DNA of 64,000 bases from Celeribacter baekdonensis (GCF_900102315.1 NZ_FNBL01000006.1:124001-188000); one strand, 5' to 3'. Shown: positions 46,129-55,742, numbered from the stretch's first letter. Numbers and translations: made by a program. Notes: generated from the letters alone by a model not told the origin.

Positions 46129-47313
46129 TTATTTACAGATTTTCGCCACAGCCGCCGCCAGGATTGGCACAGTTTCGGCGTTCAATCCGGCGATGTTCAA
46201 ACGCGAATCCCCGACCATGTAGATGCCGTAGTCTTCGCGCAGTTTCAAAACCTCTTCGGGTGTCGCCCCGATGCGGGAGAACATGCCGCGGTGATTGGCG
46301 ATGAAATCGAACCGATCCGAATTGGTCAGACGGCGCAGTTCATCGGCGAGTTGCGTGCGCAGACCCAACATGCCCAAACGGACCTCTTCAAGTTCCGCCA
46401 TCCAATCGGCTTTCAACGCCGCATCGTCCAAGATCATCGTCACCAACCGCGCGCCGTGATCGGGTGGGAAGGAATAGTTTTGACGGTTGAGGAAGTTCAA
46501 CGTGCCTTGGGTCACGGCGGTCTGTTCGGCTTTCTCGGAGATTGCCATGAGACAGCCGGTGCGCTCGCGGTAAATCCCGAAGTTTTTCGAACAGCTCGAC
46601 GCGATCAGCATCTCAGGCAGTTTTGCGGCCAAAAGACGGGTCGCTGCGGCGTCTTCTTCAAGACCGTCGCCGAAGCCTTGATAGGCGATGTCCACCAGCG
46701 CCATCGCGCCTTTTTCAAGGATCAGATCGGCCACCAGATCGAATTGCTCCAGCGTCAGGTTCGCGCCCGTTGGGTTGTGACAGCAGCCATGCAACAACAC
46801 CACGTCGCCGGATTTCACCTCTTTGAGGCTCTCCATCATCGCATCGAAATCGACGGTGCAATTGACCTCATCGAAATAGGCATAGGATTTGTTGGTCAGG
46901 CCCATGAATTTGATGATCGACACATGGTTCGGCCAGGTCGGGTTCGACGTCCAGATGGTCACATCCGGGTTCACCAATTTCGCCAATTCAAATGCCTGAC
47001 GGATCGCACCGGTGCCGCCCGGCGTCGCAATCGCGCCGACGCGGGCGTGATCCACGCTATCCGCCAAAACCAGCGTTTTCATCGCCGCGCCAAAGGCCGG
47101 ATCGCCGGAAAGGGCGGTGTATTTTTTGGTGGTCTCGACCTCCCAAAGCTGTTTTTCGGCGGCTTTGATCGCCCGCATCACCGGGGTTTCGCCATCAGCG
47201 TTTTTATAAATGCCAACGCCAAGGTCGATTTTAGTGTCGCGCGGATCGTCGCGATACAGCGCCATCAGTTCGAGGATTTTATCCGCAGGTTGCGGTTTCA
47301 GAGTGCTCAGCAT
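46129..47313 (-). CDS. Aromatic amino acid aminotransferase (class I/II)
   Basis: The product has 394 residues from ATG 47313 (MLSTLKPQPADKILELM), overlapping the sseA stop as TAATG. It is a PLP enzyme of the aspartate/tyrosine aminotransferase group: IDLGVGIYKN near the N-terminus, TWPNHVSI, HGCCHNPTG, and the PLP lysine in SCSKNFGIYRERTG. It transfers amino groups between aromatic or acidic amino acids and 2-oxo acids. The coupling to a mercaptopyruvate sulfurtransferase suggests that one role is transamination of cysteine to mercaptopyruvate. Confidence 0.9.
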   Translation of the reverse strand: MLSTLKPQPADKILELMALYRDDPRDTKIDLGVGIYKNADGETPVMRAIKAAEKQLWEVETTKKYTALSGDPAFGAAMKTLVLADSVDHARVGAIATPGGTGAIRQAFELAKLVNPDVTIWTSNPTWPNHVSIIKFMGLTNKSYAYFDEVNCTVDFDAMMESLKEVKSGDVVLLHGCCHNPTGANLTLEQFDLVADLILEKGAMALVDIAYQGFGDGLEEDAAATRLLAAKLPEMLIASSCSKNFGIYRERTGCLMAISEKAEQTAVTQGTLNFLNRQNYSFPPDHGARLVTMILDDAALKADWMAELEEVRLGMLGLRTQLADELRRLTNSDRFDFIANHRGMFSRIGATPEEVLKLREDYGIYMVGDSRLNIAGLNAETVPILAAAVAKICK

Positions 47314-48167
47314 TACGCTTCTCCAGTTGCGACACGCAGGTCGCCGTACATACCCCATTCTGCCCAAGATCCGTCATAGAGCGAGAATGTCGCCCCAAGA
47401 CGGGTGAGCGCGAGGCCCAAAATGGCGGCGGTTATCCCCGATCCACAGGTGGTGATCGCCGGTTTAGAAAGATCGACCCCCGCGCCCACAAACACGGCAC
47501 GCAGATTGTCAGTGGATTTCAACGTGCCCTGCGGGGTCAAAAGTTCCTGAAAGGGCACGTTGCGGGAATTCGGGATATGGCCAGAGCGCAGACCGGGCCG
47601 GGGCTCAGAGGCCTCGCCTTTGAACCGTGCGGCGGAGCGCGCATCAATGATCGTGTAATCGCCCAGCTTCGAGGAGGCCGCGACCTGTGTCACATCGCGC
47701 AGAAGCTCGGGCCGAATCTCGGTGATCATATGGCGGTCGCGGATGGTCGGCGGCTCGGCCGTCACAGGATGGCCCTCGGCCTTCCATTTTGGCAGACCAC
47801 CATCAAGCACGGCCACATTGTCTTGGCCGAAATATTTGAACATCCACCACACGCGCGGCGCGGAAAACACGCCCGCCGTGTCATAAACCACAACCTGATG
47901 GCCATCACCGATGCCAAGCTCGCGCATCCGGGACATGAATTTTTCAACGGGCGGCAGCATATGCGGTAGATCGGAGCGCAGGTCCGCGACCTCATCGACA
48001 TCGACAAACCGGGCGCCGGGGATGTGCTCGGCCTCATACTCGGCCCGGCAATCGCGATTGTCGGCGGGCATATACCAGCTTGCGTCAATAAGACGAAGCT
48101 CGGGAGATTTGAGATGCTCAGAGAGCCACTTGGTCGAAACCAAAGTTTTCGGGTCGCTGTAGGGCAT
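47313..48167 (-). CDS. sseA: 3-mercaptopyruvate sulfurtransferase
   Basis: The product has 284 residues from ATG 48167 (MPYSDPKTLVSTKWL). Two rhodanese domains are present; the C-terminal one carries the active loop CGSGIT, the mercaptopyruvate type, with the N-terminal arginine motif in DNRDCRAEYEAEHIPGARF. It moves sulfur from mercaptopyruvate to thiols. It is coupled (TAATG) to the aminotransferase, which could supply mercaptopyruvate from cysteine; this pathway link is inferred from the gene order. Confidence 0.92.
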   Translation of the reverse strand: MPYSDPKTLVSTKWLSEHLKSPELRLIDASWYMPADNRDCRAEYEAEHIPGARFVDVDEVADLRSDLPHMLPPVEKFMSRMRELGIGDGHQVVVYDTAGVFSAPRVWWMFKYFGQDNVAVLDGGLPKWKAEGHPVTAEPPTIRDRHMITEIRPELLRDVTQVAASSKLGDYTIIDARSAARFKGEASEPRPGLRSGHIPNSRNVPFQELLTPQGTLKSTDNLRAVFVGAGVDLSKPAITTCGSGITAAILGLALTRLGATFSLYDGSWAEWGMYGDLRVATGEA

Positions 48168-48322
48168 ATGATTTGCCTTTCCGGTCTTGGAGGGCGGTCG
48201 GATTTGCCTTAGCGGTCCCGGCGCGTGCGCGCAAGCGATCCGGTGGCTCTCGGGCCGATTGCAGCCACGAAAATGCGCCGGCATCCGCAAAACTGGCACA
48301 GACAAGTCTTAACCTCGGGGTC

Positions 48323-48805
48323 TCAATCCCCGTGACGCAACAGCCGCTGTTTTTGCCGACCCCAATCGCGCTCCGCTTCGGTGGCGCGTTTGTCGTGGTT
48401 CTTTTTGCCCTTGGCGATGCCGAGTTTGATTTTAATGCGGCCCTTATGGTTGAAATACATCACCAAAGGGACAAGCGTCATGCCTTGGCGACCTGTGGCC
48501 TGCCAAAGGCGTGCCAACTCGCGTTTCGAAACCAAAAGTTTACGCTTGCGGCGTTCTTCATGCGGGAACATCGCCTGTTGGTAGGGCGCGATGTAGGAGT
48601 TGGTCAGCCAAAGCTCGCCATCATCGACCGAGGCATAGCTTTCGGCGATGTTGGTTTGCCCGGTCCGCATGGATTTGACCTCGGAGCCAGACAACACAAT
48701 GCCGCATTCTATGTCACTCTCGATGGCATAGTCATAGCGGGCCCGCCGATTTTCGGCGATGACCTTGTAGTTCTTTTCTTCGGGTGTTTGTTTTTTATTG
48801 GCCAT
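48323..48805 (-). CDS. smpB: SsrA-binding protein SmpB
   Basis: This 160-residue RNA-binding protein is needed for tmRNA-mediated ribosome rescue. Characteristic parts are [14 protein letters not shown], the NSYIAPYQQ segment, [22 protein letters not shown] and the basic tail [16 protein letters not shown]. Single gene; the tmRNA gene is not in this window. Divergent from the mini channel gene. Confidence 0.96.
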   Translation of the reverse strand: MANKKQTPEEKNYKVIAENRRARYDYAIESDIECGIVLSGSEVKSMRTGQTNIAESYASVDDGELWLTNSYIAPYQQAMFPHEERRKRKLLVSKRELARLWQATGRQGMTLVPLVMYFNHKGRIKIKLGIAKGKKNHDKRATEAERDWGRQKQRLLRHGD

Positions 48806-48910
48806 GGTAGAGCGTCAGATAAGCACTCAGAGGCGATCTGTCCACTGGCCTGCGTGGCTCAATTCTGCCAAGTTCGCCGAAATTCGACATGAATTCGGCT
48901 TGGAGCGCAG

Positions 48911-49351
48911 ATGTTTCTTCAGATTTTCGTAGGCACGGGCCTGATCGTCCTGTCCGTTTTTGTCGCCGCCTTGGGGTTCTTGCTGCTCGAACTGGTGCTG
49001 CAACGGGCGCATAATTGGCTGACCCGCGAACCGCATGGACCAAAATTGGCGCTTGTGCTGATGGCGGCGGTGGTCGCGGTGTTGTGGATGATCACGGCGG
49101 GCGTGTGGATTTGGGCGATTGCGTTTCGCATGATCGGCCTGTTCGCGCATTTCGAAGAGGCGCTGTATTTCTCGCTCGTGGCTTTTACCACGCTTGGGTT
49201 TGGCGATCTTTTGCTGCCCGAGGAATGGCGGCTTTTGGCTGGAATGGCGGCGACCAACGGGTTGTTGAACATCGGGATGATGACGGCGCTGTTGATGGAA
49301 GTGCTGCGCCATGTGCGGCGCAACCAATTGGAAAGCCGTCATCGGATGTGA
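48911..49351 (+). CDS. Two-helix potassium channel-like protein
   Basis: This 146-residue protein has an N-terminal membrane helix (about 3-27), a second at about 47-71, a pore region FSLVAFTTLGFGDLLLP (filter TTLGFGD, 93-99) and a last helix at about 107-130. The filter resembles K+ channels (T-x-G-[YF]-G-D). There is no RCK or cyclic nucleotide domain, and the C-terminus is a short basic tail. It could be a minimal ion channel subunit; ion selectivity is inferred. Single gene, followed by a hairpin. Confidence 0.78.
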   Translation: MFLQIFVGTGLIVLSVFVAALGFLLLELVLQRAHNWLTREPHGPKLALVLMAAVVAVLWMITAGVWIWAIAFRMIGLFAHFEEALYFSLVAFTTLGFGDLLLPEEWRLLAGMAATNGLLNIGMMTALLMEVLRHVRRNQLESRHRM

Positions 49352-49353
49352 GG

Positions 49354-49383
49354 CACAAAGGGACCACGAAAGGTCCCTTTGTG
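49354..49383. terminator. Hairpin between the mini channel gene and dapA
   Basis: A perfect 12-bp stem (49354-49365 with 49372-49383) with a 6-nt ACGAAA loop begins 3 bp after the channel stop. T-rich tails are lacking on both sides, although the arm itself contains TTT. It probably serves both convergent genes. Confidence 0.6.
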
Positions 49384-49400
49384 TGAGAGTGTAAGGATGG

Positions 49401-50273
49401 TTAGAGCAAACCAGCGTGTTCCATCGCCTCTTTGATCAGGTCTTTTGTGTCCTCATAAAGCGGGGTCAGCGGCAAACGCACCTCGTCTGAGCACAGGCCC
49501 AAAAGCGACAGGGCATATTTTGCGCCGACCACGCCGGGTTCGGCAAAGATCGCGATATGCAGTGGCATCAACATGTCGGTGATCTCCAAAGCCGTGGCGT
49601 AATCGCCCGCCAAAGTGGCGGCCTGCATCTGGGCGCAAAGTTTCGGCGCAACGTTGGCGGTCACGGAAATGCACCCGACGCCGCCATGGGCGTTAAAGCC
49701 AAGCGCGGTGGCATCTTCGCCAGAGAGCTGAACAAAATCGGTGCCACAGGCCAGACGGGTTTTCGGCACACGCGACAGATCGCCGGTGGCATCCTTGACG
49801 CCGATGATACGCGGCAATTTTGCCAATTCGCCCATGGTCGCAGGCGTCATGTCAATCACCGAGCGGCCCGGAATATTGTAAATCACGATGGGCAGATCGG
49901 CGGCATCATGCATGGCGGTGAAATGCGCGATCAGGCCTCTTTGCGTCGGCTTGTTGTAATAGGGCGTGACCACGAGGGCGGCGTCGGCCCCCACTTTGGC
50001 GGCATGTTCGATAAAACCGATGCCTTCGACCGTATTGTTCGATCCCGCGCCCGCAATCACCGGAATGCGGCCCGCTGCGGTTTCCACCACGATCTCGATC
50101 ACGCGTTTGTGTTCGTCATGGCTCAGCGTCGGGGATTCGCCCGTGGTGCCCACCGGAACAAGCCCGTTCGACCCCTGTTCGATATGCCACTCAACGAGGG
50201 TCTTGAGCGTCTCGACATCCAGTTTGCCGTCTTTAAACGGCGTCACCAGTGCAGGAATGGATCCTTTGAACAT
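49401..50273 (-). CDS. dapA: 4-hydroxy-tetrahydrodipicolinate synthase
   Basis: The product has 290 residues from ATG 50273 ([16 protein letters not shown]); AAAGGAGCG precedes it on the minus strand. It condenses pyruvate with aspartate semialdehyde, the first step of the lysine/diaminopimelate branch. Key parts are GTTGESPTL, the tyrosine in VIYNIPGRS and the Schiff-base lysine in [13 protein letters not shown]. The product of asd at the window start is its substrate. Divergent from the lytic transglycosylase gene. Confidence 0.95.
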   Translation of the reverse strand: MFKGSIPALVTPFKDGKLDVETLKTLVEWHIEQGSNGLVPVGTTGESPTLSHDEHKRVIEIVVETAAGRIPVIAGAGSNNTVEGIGFIEHAAKVGADAALVVTPYYNKPTQRGLIAHFTAMHDAADLPIVIYNIPGRSVIDMTPATMGELAKLPRIIGVKDATGDLSRVPKTRLACGTDFVQLSGEDATALGFNAHGGVGCISVTANVAPKLCAQMQAATLAGDYATALEITDMLMPLHIAIFAEPGVVGAKYALSLLGLCSDEVRLPLTPLYEDTKDLIKEAMEHAGLL

Positions 50274-50443
50274 CGAACGCTCCTTTTCGTCTTTGGATAA
50301 ATTGGGCGTGAGTCGCCCGTGAATTGTCCGGCGGAAACTAGCCGTGTTCGCGGCCAATGCCAAGAATCAGTATTGCTGCGGATTGTGCGGTTGTTAAGCT
50401 ATGGGCAAAAGCCCGAGCAGCCTCAAAAGACTTAGACCATATC

Positions 50444-52384
50444 ATGTTCCGTTTTCCCCCGACAAAGGCAGTCTATGCCTTTGGAATAGCATTATTTTTC
50501 GCAACATCTTCCGAGGCGTCACCGCAGTCGGAGGCCTTGGTGCGCGCCTATGAGGCGCAGTGGTCCGGCGATTGGGATCTGGCCAAAAGCGAGGCACAGG
50601 GCGTTGGGGTCGACATCATTGAATGGAACCGGTTGCGCGCCGGGCGGGGGAGTTTCGCCGAGTATCAGAGCTTTTTGAAGCGCAACCCCGATTGGCCGGG
50701 TCTGCCGCTTTTGGCGCAAAAGGGCGAGGCGACGATCCCGGTGGATGCCGACCCAAATGCGGTTTTGGAGTATCTCAGTGCCTATCCGGCGCAGACCGGC
50801 GTGGGTGCGGTGCGGATGATTTCGGCCTATGAGGCCCGTGGCATGAATGCCGATGCACAGGCGCAAACGGTTCTGGTGTGGAACACATTGCCGATGGATG
50901 CCAAATCCGAAGAGGGGTTGGCGGCGCGCTATGCCTCAATTTTGGCGCCGCACCATGTTGCACGCACCGAGATGTTGTTATGGTCCGAGCGGTTTGACGA
51001 TGCCGCCCGGATGATCCCGCGTTTGCCGACCGGATGGGACAAATTGATCACCGCCACGCGCAAATTGATGCGCGATGAGGCGGGCGTGGATGCGGCGCTG
51101 GCCGAGGTGCCGGGGGTGCTGGCTGACCATCCGGTTTTGGCCCATGCGCGGTTTGAATGGCGCGTGCGGCGTGGCCGCAATGAGGATGCGATGACGCTTT
51201 TGCTGCAACGCTCTACCGGGCGCGAAGGTTTGGGCAACCCCGAAGACTGGGGCAACCGTCGCCGTACTTTGGCGCGGCAAATGATGCGCGATGGCAAGGC
51301 GCAAATCGCCTATGCCGCCGCCTCCCGCCATGGGCTGAGCGCAGAGGAGGACCATTACGCCGATCTCGAATGGCTGTCGGGCTATATCGCTCTGCGCTAC
51401 CTTGATGACCCGGCGCTGGCGCTCGATCATTTCAATCGCTTTCGCGTGTCTGTGACGACGCCGATCTCATTGGGTCGGGCGGGCTATTGGGAAGGCCGCG
51501 CCTTGGAGGCGATGGGGGCCGCGGATGATGCCGCTGCCGCCTATGCCTTTGGTGCGCAGTTTCAGACCGCATTTTACGGCCTGTTGTCGGCGGAGAAAAT
51601 TGGCCGAAGCCTTGATCCGGCCCTGACCGGAGAGTTGCGTTTTGCCGATTACAAACAGGCGGCGTTTATGGGCTCTTCGGTGCTTAAGGCCGCGGTGTTG
51701 TTGGATGAGGCCGGGGACGCGCCCTTGGCCGCGCGGTTCCTGCGCCATTTGGGCGAAAGCCTTTCGCCGCAGGAATTGGGGCAATTGGGGGATCTGGCGC
51801 TGGACCTTGATCCTTACTTGGCGGTTTTGGTGGCGAAATTTGCCGCCGATCAGGGCATTGTGTTGAACCGGGCCTATTATCCGCTTCATGCCATGGCACA
51901 GGCGGAGTTGCCGGTGGAACCGGAACTGGCCTTGGCAATTGCCCGGCGCGAAAGCGAATTTTATCCGAAAGCGCGCTCCGGTGTGGGGGCGCGCGGGCTG
52001 ATGCAATTGATGCCGCGCACCGGGGCGGCTATGGCGGAGAAATTGGGCATTACGGGCTTTGAAGAAGCCCAGCTTGATGATCCGATCCTCAACGCGCGGC
52101 TTGGCTCGGCCTATTTGGCGCAGCTCGAAGAGGAATTCGGCCGTAACATCCCGCTCATCGCCGTCGGGTATAACGCCGGTCCGTCGCGGGCGCGCGATTG
52201 GATCACGCGGTTTGGCGATCCGCGTGGGGGGAAGGTCGATCCGGTGGATTGGATCGAACATCTCCCCTTTCGAGAGACGCAGAATTACGTGATGCGGGTG
52301 GCGGAAAGCCTACCTGTCTACCGCGCGCGTTTGCATGGTGAGACCGGGCCGATCACCCTGTCCAAAGATTTGGCGTCAAGGTAA
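50444..52384 (+). CDS. Soluble lytic murein transglycosylase (Slt70 type)
   Basis: The product has about 646 residues from ATG 50444 (MFRFPPTKAVYAFG), giving a signal peptide ending SSEAS; earlier in-frame starts lack a signal. Residues 25-450 form an alpha-superhelix of repeats. The C-terminal SLT domain has catalytic Glu in IARRESEFYPKARS, then GLMQLMPRTG and VGYNAGPSRARDW. It cleaves murein glycan strands in the periplasm, giving anhydromuropeptides. It ends 6 bp before the convergent DMT gene stop. Confidence 0.93.
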   Translation: MFRFPPTKAVYAFGIALFFATSSEASPQSEALVRAYEAQWSGDWDLAKSEAQGVGVDIIEWNRLRAGRGSFAEYQSFLKRNPDWPGLPLLAQKGEATIPVDADPNAVLEYLSAYPAQTGVGAVRMISAYEARGMNADAQAQTVLVWNTLPMDAKSEEGLAARYASILAPHHVARTEMLLWSERFDDAARMIPRLPTGWDKLITATRKLMRDEAGVDAALAEVPGVLADHPVLAHARFEWRVRRGRNEDAMTLLLQRSTGREGLGNPEDWGNRRRTLARQMMRDGKAQIAYAAASRHGLSAEEDHYADLEWLSGYIALRYLDDPALALDHFNRFRVSVTTPISLGRAGYWEGRALEAMGAADDAAAAYAFGAQFQTAFYGLLSAEKIGRSLDPALTGELRFADYKQAAFMGSSVLKAAVLLDEAGDAPLAARFLRHLGESLSPQELGQLGDLALDLDPYLAVLVAKFAADQGIVLNRAYYPLHAMAQAELPVEPELALAIARRESEFYPKARSGVGARGLMQLMPRTGAAMAEKLGITGFEEAQLDDPILNARLGSAYLAQLEEEFGRNIPLIAVGYNAGPSRARDWITRFGDPRGGKVDPVDWIEHLPFRETQNYVMRVAESLPVYRARLHGETGPITLSKDLASR

Positions 52385-52390
52385 AGCGAC

Positions 52391-53281
52391 TCAAGCCTGT
52401 TTGCGGCTCTTCATTTGACTGCGCAAAAAGGTGAATATCCCGGCGGCGACCACAAGGCTGGCCCCCACCGCAACATTGATCCGTACCGCATCGCCAAACA
52501 CCACCACACCCAAAATGGACGCAAAGGCCAGTTGGAAATAGGCCAACGGTTGGATCGCTGAGGCCTCAGACAGCTCATAGGCGCGGATCAGTAAATAATG
52601 CCCCGTGGTTGCGGTCGCGCAGAGCAATCCCATCCACGCCCAATCGGTCAAGGTCATCGCCTCCCAATGCCACATGCCGATCAAGGTCGTGACCACCGCC
52701 CCTGCGATCCCGGTGTAAAAGAAGGTCACAGACGCGGGGTCTTTGCGCGCGACATAGCGGTTGAGCAGGCCGTAGAGCGCAAACAAGACCGCAGAGGCAA
52801 GCGGGAAGATCGCGGCGGGGGACATCACGCCGCCACCGGGATTGAGGATGATCAACACGCCGACAAAGCCGATCAGCACCAAAAGCCAACGCCGCCAACC
52901 GACCTTTTCGCCGAGGATCGGCGCGGACAGTGCGGTGATGATCAACGGGTAAGACGCAAACATCGCATGGCTTTCCACAAGGCCAAGTTTGACAAAACCG
53001 ATCACCATGATGATGACCTCAAAGGCCAAGATCGCGCCGCGAAAGAATTGCAATTTGGGCTGGGCGCTGCGTATGGCCCGGCGCAATCCGCCCTGCGCGC
53101 GCATCGACCACAAGATCACAAAGCCCGCGAAGACCCAGTAGCGGATCATCAGCACCATATAGACATTGTATTCGCCGGCGAGGTGACGGGAAATACCGTC
53201 CTGCATTGCGAAAATGAACATGGTGAGCACCATGAGCAAGACGCCAAGGCGCGGGTTGGTTTCTGACTTGGTGATGCTCAT
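52391..53281 (-). CDS. DMT superfamily (EamA) transporter
   Basis: The 296-residue product starts at ATG 53281, overlapping the mnmD stop as ATGA. It has ten predicted membrane helices in two EamA repeats (about 10-140 and 150-285), with VESHAMFASYPLIITALSAPILGE (as VESHAMFASYP and ITALSAPILGE) ending repeat one. Substrate is unknown; relatives export amino acids or metabolites. Its coupling to mnmD has no obvious biochemical meaning. Confidence 0.9.
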   Translation of the reverse strand: MSITKSETNPRLGVLLMVLTMFIFAMQDGISRHLAGEYNVYMVLMIRYWVFAGFVILWSMRAQGGLRRAIRSAQPKLQFFRGAILAFEVIIMVIGFVKLGLVESHAMFASYPLIITALSAPILGEKVGWRRWLLVLIGFVGVLIILNPGGGVMSPAAIFPLASAVLFALYGLLNRYVARKDPASVTFFYTGIAGAVVTTLIGMWHWEAMTLTDWAWMGLLCATATTGHYLLIRAYELSEASAIQPLAYFQLAFASILGVVVFGDAVRINVAVGASLVVAAGIFTFLRSQMKSRKQA

Positions 53282-53943
53282 GATTTTACCCCGATGCTCA
53301 TATGACGTTTGCGGCCATGGCCGGGAACACGCGATACAGTGAACCCGGCATCGCGTAGTTTTTGCCGCACATGTCCGGCGGCCGTATAAGTCGCGAATGT
53401 GCCGTTTGGTGCGGTGTGACGACCGACTTCGGCCATGATGTCCTCGCCCCAAAGTTCGGGATTTTTCGCGGGGGAAAACCCATCCAAAAACCACGCGTCG
53501 GCCTGTCTGTCCCAGCCGTGTAGCGTGTCGCGGGCATCACCGATTTTGACGTCCACCTCGATCTGTCCCAGCCGAAATTGCCGCGCGCCTCTGTGCCATG
53601 CCGTCAGGAACGGATCGGCAATGACGCGCGCCTCGGGAAAGGCATTGAGCGCCGTGGCAATGTCGGCGCTGTCCATCGGAAACGCCTCAAAGGAGGTAAA
53701 CCGCACCACGCCCGGCCCATTCCAAATCAAGGCCAAGGCGAGCATGTTCAGCCCGGTGCCAAAGCCCAGTTCCGCCACATGAAACCCGTCACCAAGGCGC
53801 GCAGGCAGGTCATTACCCGCCAAAAACACATGCCGCGTTTCCTCAAGCCCGGAGGCGAGCGAAAAATACGGATCGTCAAAGCGGGTCGAGACGGGAATGG
53901 TGCCGTCGCGCCATTCGATTTGGGCTGTCTGGTGGTCGGTCAT
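53278..53943 (-). CDS. mnmD: tRNA (mnm5s2U34) methyltransferase, MnmD type
   Basis: The product has 221 residues from ATG 53943 (MTDHQTAQIEWRDG). It matches the N-terminal methyltransferase half of E. coli MnmC: IPVSTRFDDPYFS, the SAM motif AELGFGTGLNML, the catalytic segment WFLDGFSPAKNPELW, and GHGRKRHM at the end. It methylates nm5s2U34 of tRNA wobble bases. Here the methyltransferase is a separate protein; an MnmC2-like flavoprotein is encoded divergently, 76 bp away. Confidence 0.92.
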   Translation of the reverse strand: MTDHQTAQIEWRDGTIPVSTRFDDPYFSLASGLEETRHVFLAGNDLPARLGDGFHVAELGFGTGLNMLALALIWNGPGVVRFTSFEAFPMDSADIATALNAFPEARVIADPFLTAWHRGARQFRLGQIEVDVKIGDARDTLHGWDRQADAWFLDGFSPAKNPELWGEDIMAEVGRHTAPNGTFATYTAAGHVRQKLRDAGFTVSRVPGHGRKRHMSIGVKS

Positions 53944-54019
53944 GGGATGGCTTATGAAAGGGTTGATTACGCGCGACCATGAAGATCGGCGCGCGCGAGT
54001 ACAATGGATAATTGCGCAC

Positions 54020-55060
54020 ATGGGCAGAGCAGAGATCACCATTTACGGGGCCGGTGCCTTTGGCCTGTCCTGTGGCTATGAGGCGGCGAAACGTGGCGCG
54101 ACCGTGCGGGTGATTGATCCGAACGGGGTTGGGTTTGGCTCCTCTGGTGGTGTTGTCGGCGCTTTGGCCCCGCATACGCCGGAGCGCTGGAATGCGAAAA
54201 AAGAGTTTCAATTTCAAAGCCTGATCATGGCGCGCACCCATTGGCCCGAGGTCGAAGACATCGGTGGCGTCTCGTCGGGGTATGGCCCGATGGGGCGGGT
54301 TCAGGCCATCGCAGATGCACGTCAATTGGGCCTCGCCCATGAGCGCGCGGAACAGGCGAAAATGCTGTGGCAAGGTAAGGCCCTGTGGCGGGTTATCAGC
54401 CAAGGCGAGACCGGATATTGGGCCCCGATCAGCCCCACCGGCTATCTGATCCATGACACCCTGTCCGCGCGGCTGAACCCATGGCGCGCTTGCGCGGCAC
54501 TGGCGGCGGCGATCACGGCGCTGGGCGGCGAGGTTGTGCGCGACGGCGCGGCGGAGGGCGCTGTGATCCATGCCAGCGGTTGGTGGGGATTGCAGGATTT
54601 GAACGCGGCCTTTGGGCGCGAGGTTGGCAATGGCGTCAAAGGACAGGCGATCCTGCTGGATTTGGCTCTGAACGATGCGCCGCAGCTGTATGGGGAAAGC
54701 CTTCATGTGATCCCGCACTCAGACGGCACCACGGCGATTGGATCGACCTCGGAGCGGTTTTTTGACACTCCGGATCAGACCGACGAACAGGCCGATGCCT
54801 TGTTGGAAAAGGCGCGGGCGCTGATCCCGGCTCTGCGCGAGGGGCGCGAAATCCGGCGGTGGGCCGGGGTGCGCCCCCGTGCCAAATCGCGCGCGCCGAT
54901 GTTGGGCGCCTGGCCCGATCGCCCCGGTCATTTCATCGCCAATGGCGGCTTTAAAATCGGTTTTGGCATGGCACCAATGGCGGCCAAAGTGCTAATGGAT
55001 TTGGTGCTGGAGGGGCGCGATGCGATCCCTGATGAGTTTAAGGTTGAAGCCTCACTTTGA
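54020..55060 (+). CDS. FAD-dependent oxidoreductase, MnmC2-like
   Basis: The product has 346 residues from ATG 54020 (MGRAEITIYGAGAFGLS). It is a DAO-family flavoprotein with the FAD motif YGAGAFGLSCGYEAA (about 9-23), GFGSSGGVVGALAPHTP (the same shape as the MnmC2 segment) and GVRPRAKSRAPMLG and ANGGFKIGFGMAP near the C-terminus. In MnmC, the C-terminal oxidase converts cmnm5s2U to nm5s2U. The neighbourhood of mnmD suggests it supplies this activity as a separate protein. Function is inferred; a glycine-oxidase-like enzyme is the alternative. Confidence 0.72.
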   Translation: MGRAEITIYGAGAFGLSCGYEAAKRGATVRVIDPNGVGFGSSGGVVGALAPHTPERWNAKKEFQFQSLIMARTHWPEVEDIGGVSSGYGPMGRVQAIADARQLGLAHERAEQAKMLWQGKALWRVISQGETGYWAPISPTGYLIHDTLSARLNPWRACAALAAAITALGGEVVRDGAAEGAVIHASGWWGLQDLNAAFGREVGNGVKGQAILLDLALNDAPQLYGESLHVIPHSDGTTAIGSTSERFFDTPDQTDEQADALLEKARALIPALREGREIRRWAGVRPRAKSRAPMLGAWPDRPGHFIANGGFKIGFGMAPMAAKVLMDLVLEGRDAIPDEFKVEASL

Positions 55061-55115
55061 CGCCACGGCCCTCAGCACGCGCATCAGATGCCGAGAAGCT
55101 TGCGGGCCATCGGGT

Positions 55116-55730
55116 TTAATATTCCACGCCAATCTGGGCTTTGATGCCAGAGCGAAACGGGTGTTTCACCAGTTCCATTTCGGTCACCAGATCGGCTATT
55201 TCGATGAGTTCATCCTTGGCATTTCGTCCTGTCAGAACGACATGGGTGAGCGGCGGTTTTTCGGTGCTCAGAAATGTCACCACATCGTTGACGTCAATAT
55301 AATCATAGCGCAGGGCGATGTTGATTTCATCCAAGAGTACCATTTTATTCTCGGGATTGCGGATCAATTCCTTGGCCTTTTCCCAAGCGGCCCGCGCCAT
55401 TTCAATGTCGCGCTCTTTGTTTTGGGTTTCCCAGGTAAAGCCTTCGCCCATCGTGTAAAATTCACACAGATCTGCGAATTTGGCAGTGATCAAATCGCGT
55501 TCGCCACAATCCATGCCGCCCTTGATAAACTGCACCACGGCGGATTTCATGTCATGGGCGATACAGCGGAAGATCATCCCGAAGGCGGCCGAAGATTTGC
55601 CCTTGCCCTTTCCCGTGTGGATGATGATCAGACCCTTTTGATCGGTCTTGGTGGCCATGATTTTATCGCGCGCGGCCTTTTTCTTGGCCATTTTGCTGGC
55701 ATGGCGTTCACTGTCGGATTGGTCGACCAT
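55116..55730 (-). CDS. cobO: Cob(I)yrinic acid a,c-diamide adenosyltransferase
   Basis: The product has 204 residues from ATG 55730 (GGGGGT precedes it); an ATG four codons upstream, immediately after the lrgB stop, is an alternative. The P-loop is IIIHTGKGKGKSSAAFG, followed by VVQFIKGGMDCGERD and LLDEINIALRYDYID, all diagnostic. It attaches the adenosyl group to corrinoids in B12 synthesis. It follows lrgB directly on the same strand, separate from cobN and cobW 3 kb away. Confidence 0.95.
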   Translation of the reverse strand: MVDQSDSERHASKMAKKKAARDKIMATKTDQKGLIIIHTGKGKGKSSAAFGMIFRCIAHDMKSAVVQFIKGGMDCGERDLITAKFADLCEFYTMGEGFTWETQNKERDIEMARAAWEKAKELIRNPENKMVLLDEINIALRYDYIDVNDVVTFLSTEKPPLTHVVLTGRNAKDELIEIADLVTEMELVKHPFRSGIKAQIGVEY

Positions 55731-55742
55731 AGGGACCCCCAT

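Noticed and set aside
46051-47379. 442-codon plus-strand frame opposite the aminotransferase
   Set aside because: It begins inside a terminator hairpin and is rich in Arg, His and Gly. The minus-strand PLP enzyme is certain.
48190-48322. Possible tmRNA or other RNA gene next to smpB
   Set aside because: The gap is too short for tmRNA and shows no tRNA-like acceptor or T-arm sequence. Only a small GGGG/CCCC hairpin near the smpB stop is seen.
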